NCBI GenBank assembly: GCA_946500895.1
Contig: CAMMXG010000006.1
Coordinates: forward strand, 1 to 57,394
From: an uncultured Mycoplasma sp.
Lineage (GTDB): Bacteria; Bacillota_I; Bacilli_A; RF39; UBA660
Direction: 5' to 3'
DNA length: 57,394 bases
The notes under the pieces were generated by a model. That model did no database searches and was not told the origin of the DNA. It worked only from the letters and a program-made list of their open reading frames with translations. Positions 52,715-57,394 of the stretch are shown here, piece after piece. Position numbers and translations under genes: made by a program. The stretch's first letter is position 1; each line of letters starts with the position of its first letter.

Positions 52715-53419
52715 ATGGAGAATATAGAAATTAAAATATTAGAATTTTTAAAAGGATTAGGAACTATTTTACTTTACTTTGTAACTACAATAATTGCCTC
52801 TTCCCTTTTAGCAAATTTTTATTATCACAATAATATTGTTGTGGCTACTATTGCTCAAATACTTGCTTATGTTTTATTGTTGTTAGTTTTAGGTATTGTT
52901 TATCGCAAAAGATTAACTCAAGATTTTAAGGATTTTAAAAAAGAATATATTAAAGTTGCTTTGAAAAACTGGATTATTGGTCTTGGCGTTATGTTTATTT
53001 GTAATATTATTGTTTCTAGTTTTTCTGGAGATATTGCGACTAATGAAGAAGCTAATCGAAATCTAATTGCTCTTTATCCTGTTAGTAGTGCTATTACGAT
53101 GATTTTTGTAGGACCACTTGTTGAAGAAATTACTTTTCGTGCTAGTTTTAAAAAAGTTTTTTCTAAATGGTATACTTTTGCTATTGTAACTTCTTTAATA
53201 TTTGGAGCTGCTCATATTTCTAATTTCTTTGTTTTGTTATCTCAAGGAACTTTTAATTTACAAGAATTATTATATTTATTTCCATATAGTGCCCTAGGTT
53301 TTTTCTTTGCTAAAGCTTTTTATGAAACAGATAATATTTATACCTCTTATTTTGCTCATATGTTTCATAATGCATTATGTGTTATTTTATTGTTACTTCT
53401 TTCTTTAATTGGAGGATAA
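52715..53419 (+). CDS. CPBP family intramembrane metalloprotease
   Basis: 234 residues from the ATG at 52715; longer frames run through the promoter. About seven membrane helices. Motif 1 is VEEITFRASF near 131-140, motif 2 FGAAHISN near 164-171, motif 3 HMFHNAL near 216-222: the Abi/CAAX protease layout with the two glutamates, arginine and histidines present. Substrate unknown. GGAGG at its end serves as the ribosome site of the next gene. Confidence 0.88.
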   Translation: MENIEIKILEFLKGLGTILLYFVTTIIASSLLANFYYHNNIVVATIAQILAYVLLLLVLGIVYRKRLTQDFKDFKKEYIKVALKNWIIGLGVMFICNIIVSSFSGDIATNEEANRNLIALYPVSSAITMIFVGPLVEEITFRASFKKVFSKWYTFAIVTSLIFGAAHISNFFVLLSQGTFNLQELLYLFPYSALGFFFAKAFYETDNIYTSYFAHMFHNALCVILLLLLSLIGG

Positions 53420-53423
53420 ATGT

Positions 53424-54248
53424 ATGGATAAGAAAGTTAAAGTTAAACCAAGAATAGGAGTTAAAATATTATTATTTTTAATTATTATTTTATTTCTCCT
53501 TTTTATTTATGCTAGATATATTAATACAAAAGGATTGGTAGTTCATGAAAGTGCAATTGTTAATGAAAATATGAGTGATGATTATAATGGCTTTAAGATT
53601 GTCCATTTTTCAGATATTCATTATGGGAGAACTACTTTAGAAGAAGATTTAAGTAATATCGTGGAAGAAATTAATATGCTTAAAGCTGATATTATTGTCT
53701 TTACAGGAGATTTATTTGATAGTAATAATATAAGTGATGATGATATCAAATTAGTTACCAAGTACTTTAATCAATTAGAAGCTAGATTGTTTAAGTTTGC
53801 TGTAATTGGAGATTATGATCAAAAATATTTGGAAGAATTTCAAAGTATTTTAGAAAATTCTAATTTCATTTTATTAGATAATAGTTCTTATTTAATATAT
53901 GATAATAGTAATACTCCAATAAACATTGTTGGTCTTATTAACACTAATGATATAAGTGATTTATATAACAATGATTATTTTACTATTACTCTAGTTCATG
54001 AGCCTGATTCTATTAATAATATTAATAATAGCGATTTAGTGTTTGCAGGACATTCTATGGGTGGACAAATAAAAATACCATTTATTGGTGGTATTATAAA
54101 AAAAGATGGCGCTACTAATTATATCAATGATTACTACGAAGTAAATAATCAAATGCTTTATATTTCTAGTGGTATTGGAACAGAACGTTTTAGTTTTAGA
54201 CTATTTAATAAACCATCTATCAATTTTTATCGTTTGTATAATTATTAA
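53424..54248 (+). CDS. Membrane-anchored metallophosphoesterase-like protein with altered motifs
   Basis: 274 residues from the ATG at 53424. One N-terminal helix (about 11-29), then a calcineurin-like domain of the YkuE type. Motif I FSDIHYG and motif II FTGDLFD are intact. Motif III reads IGDYDQ instead of GN(H/D), VHEPD is present, and the last motif is GHSMGGQ instead of GHTHGGQ. Loss of one metal ligand and of the asparagine suggests weak or no two-metal catalysis. It is coupled to the CPBP gene. Confidence 0.75.
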   Translation: MDKKVKVKPRIGVKILLFLIIILFLLFIYARYINTKGLVVHESAIVNENMSDDYNGFKIVHFSDIHYGRTTLEEDLSNIVEEINMLKADIIVFTGDLFDSNNISDDDIKLVTKYFNQLEARLFKFAVIGDYDQKYLEEFQSILENSNFILLDNSSYLIYDNSNTPINIVGLINTNDISDLYNNDYFTITLVHEPDSINNINNSDLVFAGHSMGGQIKIPFIGGIIKKDGATNYINDYYEVNNQMLYISSGIGTERFSFRLFNKPSINFYRLYNY

Positions 54249-54274
54249 AAGAGGATTTTACTCCTCTTTTAATA
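54246..54274. terminator. Bidirectional terminator
   Basis: AAAAGAGGA/TCCTCTTTT stem between convergent genes; it overlaps the stop codon of the LCP gene. Confidence 0.85.
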
Positions 54275-55682
54275 TTTCATTAATTTTATTAGTTGCATTA
54301 ATAACTGTTTCATTATCGGGAATCATTACGTATAATCTTGTACCTCCATATGAATAAGTATAATCAAATCCATCTGTTCCATTTAAACTAATATTTTCAA
54401 TATCCCAAGCTGGCATTTCATCGATTTGCATTTTAATAAAATTGGTTATGTCATCTGTTTTTAAATTGGTTATGAATGAGTCAGATAAAGCATTTAACAA
54501 GCTTGTATATCTTGTAATAATACTTGGACTAATTGCTTTATTTATTAAAGCTTCTATCATCGCTGCTTGATTTTCTACTCTAGTTCTATCTCCTTCACTA
54601 AAAGATTTACGTTCTCTTACAAATGATAAAGCTTCTTTACCATCAACATTATTGTATCCTTGATTATAGTAATATCCGTCTTGACTCGTAAAGTTATATT
54701 TAGAATAAACATTTACACCGCCTAATGCATCAACAATATCAATAACAGAAGTAAAGTTTACTTTGACATAATAGTTAATTTTAATATCTAATAAATCTTC
54801 TAGAGTGGCAACACTTGTTTCAATTCCATATATTCCCGAATGAGTTAATTTATCTTTGGCATTTTTTCCTGCTAAAGTTACATAGTAATCTCTTGGAATA
54901 GAAGTGATTAGAATTTTATGTGTTTTAGGATTTACAGTGATAATCATATTTACATCACTTCGTGAAACACTACTTACAGAACCATAAGTGTCAATTCCAG
55001 AAACGTAAATGTTAAAGGCATCTTTGGTAATATCTACTTCGTTTGCTATATCTTCTGTTTCCACATCAAGAGAAAACTCATAAATTACTTTATAACTATT
55101 AGCAAAGTTACTATCACTTTCATTAATCATAGCTAGCATAGAATTTTCAATTAATATACTATCATATTCTTCATTTAAGAAAGATTCTTTTAAATTTGTT
55201 ATATCATTAGTCGTTGTGAACTCAATTGTAATATCTCTTTCTATTTTTTCTTTTGCTTCTTGTAATCCATCTGATGTGAACTCTAGACTTCCCATAGTTT
55301 TATCATTTAAATCTGATAATTCTTCATATTCACTTTCTTTTAAAACTAAAACACTGTAGTTTTCAGTTTTATAATTTACAAAGCCTAGTTTCTTTAAAAA
55401 ACCTATGGTATTTAATTCGTAAATGATTACTAATACTAATAATATAATATATAAAATGGATAATACCGTTCCAATCGCTCGTCTTTTGGCTCCTCTTCTT
55501 ACTAATATTAAGCAAGAAAAGATAATATTAAATAGTATTAATAATACACATAGTACTAAGAAATACTCTCCTGGTAGTATATCTATAAAATAAAATAAAC
55601 ATAACGTAATTATTGTTATAATTGCCATTGCAATTGCTAAAAATTTAAAAAATGGCATAATTCTTTCTTTTCTTTTAGCCAT
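54258..55682 (-). CDS. LytR-CpsA-Psr family phosphotransferase
   Basis: 474 residues. Three N-terminal membrane helices (about 10-95) are followed by an accessory region (about 100-225) and then the LCP catalytic domain. The domain has VSGIDTYG, SRSDVNMIITVNP with pyrophosphate contacts, TSIPRDYYV, and FVRERKSFSEGDRTRVENQ near 365-383. LCP enzymes attach teichoic acids or capsule to peptidoglycan on the outer face. GGAGATGCAGT precedes the ATG. No polymer genes are adjacent. Confidence 0.92.
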   Translation of the reverse strand: MAKRKERIMPFFKFLAIAMAIITIITLCLFYFIDILPGEYFLVLCVLLILFNIIFSCLILVRRGAKRRAIGTVLSILYIILLVLVIIYELNTIGFLKKLGFVNYKTENYSVLVLKESEYEELSDLNDKTMGSLEFTSDGLQEAKEKIERDITIEFTTTNDITNLKESFLNEEYDSILIENSMLAMINESDSNFANSYKVIYEFSLDVETEDIANEVDITKDAFNIYVSGIDTYGSVSSVSRSDVNMIITVNPKTHKILITSIPRDYYVTLAGKNAKDKLTHSGIYGIETSVATLEDLLDIKINYYVKVNFTSVIDIVDALGGVNVYSKYNFTSQDGYYYNQGYNNVDGKEALSFVRERKSFSEGDRTRVENQAAMIEALINKAISPSIITRYTSLLNALSDSFITNLKTDDITNFIKMQIDEMPAWDIENISLNGTDGFDYTYSYGGTRLYVMIPDNETVINATNKINEILKEE

Positions 55683-55737
55683 ACTGCATCTCCTTTTTGT
55701 AACTTTATTATATCATATTCCATGAAAATAATAAAAT

Positions 55738-56337
55738 TTAAAAAAGGCTTAAAATAAAATAAGTAAAGTAAATGTATAGTAATAAATAACTTGATCCAAA
55801 TAAAATTGCCCCTATAACATCACTTAAAAAATGCACACCTAAATATACTCTTGTATAGCCAACAAACATTATTAATAATGCTAGTAATATAATTAATGTC
55901 CATTTTAAAGGTAATATCAAATTGCTTATAACTATTAAAAAAATTATAAATCCATAAAATATCGTAGCAGTCATCGTGTGCCCTGATGGATAAGAATACC
56001 CTTTTTCTTCTACTAATCTGTTTATATTTGGTCTTTCTCTTTTAAAAGTGTTTTTTAAAACACCAATTAACCCCCACATAATTAACATATTTATTATAAT
56101 TGTAATGGGAATCACTTTATTTTTTACAAATATTAATAAAATCAAACATAACAATGCAACAAATTTAGCACTTGCTAAGTTAGTAATTATTTTAAATATT
56201 CTTGTCTTTAAATTTGTAATTTTTATTTTATTATAAAAATTGTTATCTAAATTGTTTAATCTTCCCTTTAACATGAAAATAGACCATACTAAAAATAATA
56301 TAAATATAATAATAAAACTTAATATCATAATCATCAC
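55738..56337 (-). CDS. PAP2 family membrane phosphatase
   Basis: 199 residues, six membrane helices. The three PAP2 motifs are present: KNTFKRERP near 92-100, YPSGHT near 117-122 and YTRVYLGVHFLSD near 160-172. The final motif has TR rather than SR. Likely acts on undecaprenyl or phosphatidic acid phosphates at the outer face. The start region MMIMIL is ambiguous, and no strong ribosome site is visible. Confidence 0.87.
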   Translation of the reverse strand: MMIMILSFIIIFILFLVWSIFMLKGRLNNLDNNFYNKIKITNLKTRIFKIITNLASAKFVALLCLILLIFVKNKVIPITIIINMLIMWGLIGVLKNTFKRERPNINRLVEEKGYSYPSGHTMTATIFYGFIIFLIVISNLILPLKWTLIILLALLIMFVGYTRVYLGVHFLSDVIGAILFGSSYLLLYIYFTYFILSLF

Positions 56338-56391
56338 ATTATTATTATATACTAAAATTAGTTATTTTAGCTAGTACATTTGAGAATTTTA

Positions 56392-56400
56392 TGCTATAAT
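56392..56400 (+). promoter_or_regulatory. Extended -10 promoter of tRNA-Leu
   Basis: TGCTATAAT, 12 bases before the tRNA gene; no good -35 box, as expected for an extended -10. Confidence 0.6.
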
Positions 56401-56412
56401 TGGATTGTATTT

Positions 56413-56499
56413 GCCTGTGTGGCGGAATTGGTAGACGCGCTGGACTCAAAATCCAGTGGTAGCAATATCGTGTCGGTTCGAGTCCGACCACAGGCACCA
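56413..56499 (+). tRNA. tRNA-Leu (CAA)
   Basis: 87 nt with encoded CCA and a long variable arm. Acceptor GCCTGTG/CACAGGC; anticodon stem CTGGA/TCCAG with loop CTCAAAA gives CAA. tRNA-Leu genes are common integration sites. Confidence 0.96.
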
Positions 56500-56512
56500 G
56501 AGGGAAATGAAG

Positions 56513-56592
56513 TGACTTCAAAAAGTTAGAAAAGGAATGTATGATAAAAATATATTCTTAAACTTTGAAAGGAGTCATTTTTTTAGTTTATG
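56513..56592 (+). terminator. Possible terminator of tRNA-Leu
   Basis: An imperfect long stem (TGACTTCAAAAAGTT against AACTTTGAAAGGAGTCA), with an inner AATGTAT/ATATATT stem, followed by seven T residues. Nothing else is seen between the tRNA and 56624. Confidence 0.45.
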
Positions 56593-56624
56593 TAGAAAGT
56601 TTAGTTACAAAGAAAGTTATTATT

Positions 56625-57353
56625 CTATGATTTTTTTAAAACAAAAATATATTCATGTGCTAGTAAATAAAAATTAATTTTTTTATTTTTCCAATATTCC
56701 GTGGATGTACAATTGTGTTGCTCTTTAATAATTACTTCTTTTAGTTGAAATCCTGTATTCATAAAAATATTCATAATATTAAATCCTAATGGAATTATAT
56801 TACCATTTTTTCTTATATCTCCAATTAAAACTGTACAAATTTTATTTTTTTTTAAAACATTAAAACATTTTTGGGAAAATATTTCTATTTGTTTTAAAAA
56901 ATTATCAACAGATAATTTAGATAAATCATCATTTATATTCTGACTATATTGAATTATATTAGCATATGGAGGATGGGCGAAAATAAAATCTACACTTTCT
57001 TTGCTAACTATGCTATCTAAATATATTGAATTTGTACAATATAATTTAGGTTCAAAACTTTCAGGATATTTAAAATTTAATCTTTCTTTAGCAAGAATTA
57101 TAGCATTATTATTAATATCTAAACCAATCGAATGGCGTTTTAACAATTTACATTCTATTAAAGTAGTACCACTTCCACAAAAAGGATCTAAAACTAAATC
57201 TCTTTCCTTAGTATACTTAAGTAATAAATTGCGTAAAACATAAGGACTGCAATTTCCTCTATAATCTCCTTTGTGAGTTGCCCATTCTCCACGTTCTTTA
57301 AAACTCCATACACTGGTTGTTTCCATTTTAAAATCTTTTGGTTGTAGAATCAT
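56625..57353 (-). CDS. Site-specific DNA methyltransferase
   Basis: 242 residues. Motif I DPFCGSGTTLIE near 57-68 precedes motif IV HPPYANI near 127-133, an order seen in alpha and gamma class amino-methyltransferases; target adenine N6 or cytosine N4 is undecided. TWKGDYRGNCSPYV-like start (THKGDYRGNCSPYVLRNLL) is the FxGK substitute region. AAGGAGG is a strong ribosome site. No restriction enzyme is seen before the edge, so it is either solitary or part of a system cut off by the window. It faces the tRNA-Leu gene. Confidence 0.85.
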   Translation of the reverse strand: MILQPKDFKMETTSVWSFKERGEWATHKGDYRGNCSPYVLRNLLLKYTKERDLVLDPFCGSGTTLIECKLLKRHSIGLDINNNAIILAKERLNFKYPESFEPKLYCTNSIYLDSIVSKESVDFIFAHPPYANIIQYSQNINDDLSKLSVDNFLKQIEIFSQKCFNVLKKNKICTVLIGDIRKNGNIIPLGFNIMNIFMNTGFQLKEVIIKEQHNCTSTEYWKNKKINFYLLAHEYIFVLKKS

Positions 57354-57394
57354 GTCGAAACCTCCTTAAAATACGAAAGAAGAACTAATCAAGT

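Noticed and set aside
42455-57359. Further TGTCGAA/TTCGACA heptamers near 42460, 46057 and 57353
   Set aside because: They lie inside coding sequence or a ribosome site without a promoter nearby and are expected by chance.

Overview
The window looks like the chromosome of a low-GC Gram-positive bacterium of the class Bacilli. Codons and intergenic DNA are strongly AT-rich, and the gene set is bacillar: ylxM-ftsY, mscL-miaA-cca-dnaD-nth, rlmB-sigH, sirA-yneF, spoVS and hup. Promoters match the sigma-A consensus with 16-18 bp spacers. TGA is used as a stop codon (for example at 24260, 26531 and 27394), so this is not a mycoplasma-type code. Translation starts often follow the pattern GGTGATAAAA then ATG, GTG or TTG. 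No species is named. A gut Bacilli lineage with at least remnants of a sporulation network (SigH, SirA, SpoVS) is an inference.

Layout. Positions 1-4.9 kb hold a candidate short RNA, ylxM/ftsY, a frameshifted acetyltransferase, ftsK and a membrane-tethered thioredoxin-fold protein without active cysteines. Positions 4.9-8.5 kb form the overlapping operon mscL-miaA-cca-dnaD-nth. Positions 8.6-14.2 kb carry two paralogous SipW-type surface proteins, miaB, uppP and an HD protein. Positions 14.4-20.4 kb carry CIRCE-controlled clpB, deoD, eno and an alanine-racemase-like protein without its PLP lysine. Positions 20.5-21.8 kb are a five-gene tRNA cluster (Val-Thr-Tyr-Gln-Lys, minus strand); tRNA-Thr and tRNA-Tyr are split by closely related group I introns, and the tRNA-Thr intron encodes an HNH endonuclease. 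Positions 21.9-33.9 kb hold PLP, SDR, transglycosylase, rhodanese and methyltransferase genes, a heterodimeric ABC exporter with its own operator, and HU.

Positions 33.9-35.2 kb and 48.5-48.9 kb carry two copies of the same unusual element. Each has a sigma-A promoter preceded by inverted heptamers matching the Spo0A box, and a structured leader with a sequestered ribosome binding site. Each encodes a hydrophobic 28-29 residue peptide starting MxxRLxVILP, and has a 5'-3' long-range RNA stem with compensatory changes. A convergent antisense RNA of about 75-80 nt, with its own promoter and terminator, overlaps the end of the peptide gene. This is the architecture of a type I toxin-antitoxin module, and I do not recognise the peptide family. 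Next to the first copy lies a probable sirA, whose promoter carries the same heptamer.

The rest: a calcium P-type ATPase, a 601-residue helical protein of unknown role, a radical SAM protein overlapping sigH, rlmB, a small GH13 enzyme beside murD, a membrane zincin, a glucosaminidase-like protein and a RodA/FtsW-type SEDS protein. After these come a candidate structured sRNA at 49.0 kb, an orphan Tad-like pilin cassette with a CpaE/TadZ-like protein (50-52.6 kb), a CPBP protease, a degenerate phosphoesterase, an LCP protein and a PAP2 phosphatase. The window ends with tRNA-Leu and a DNA methyltransferase, possibly the edge of an island.
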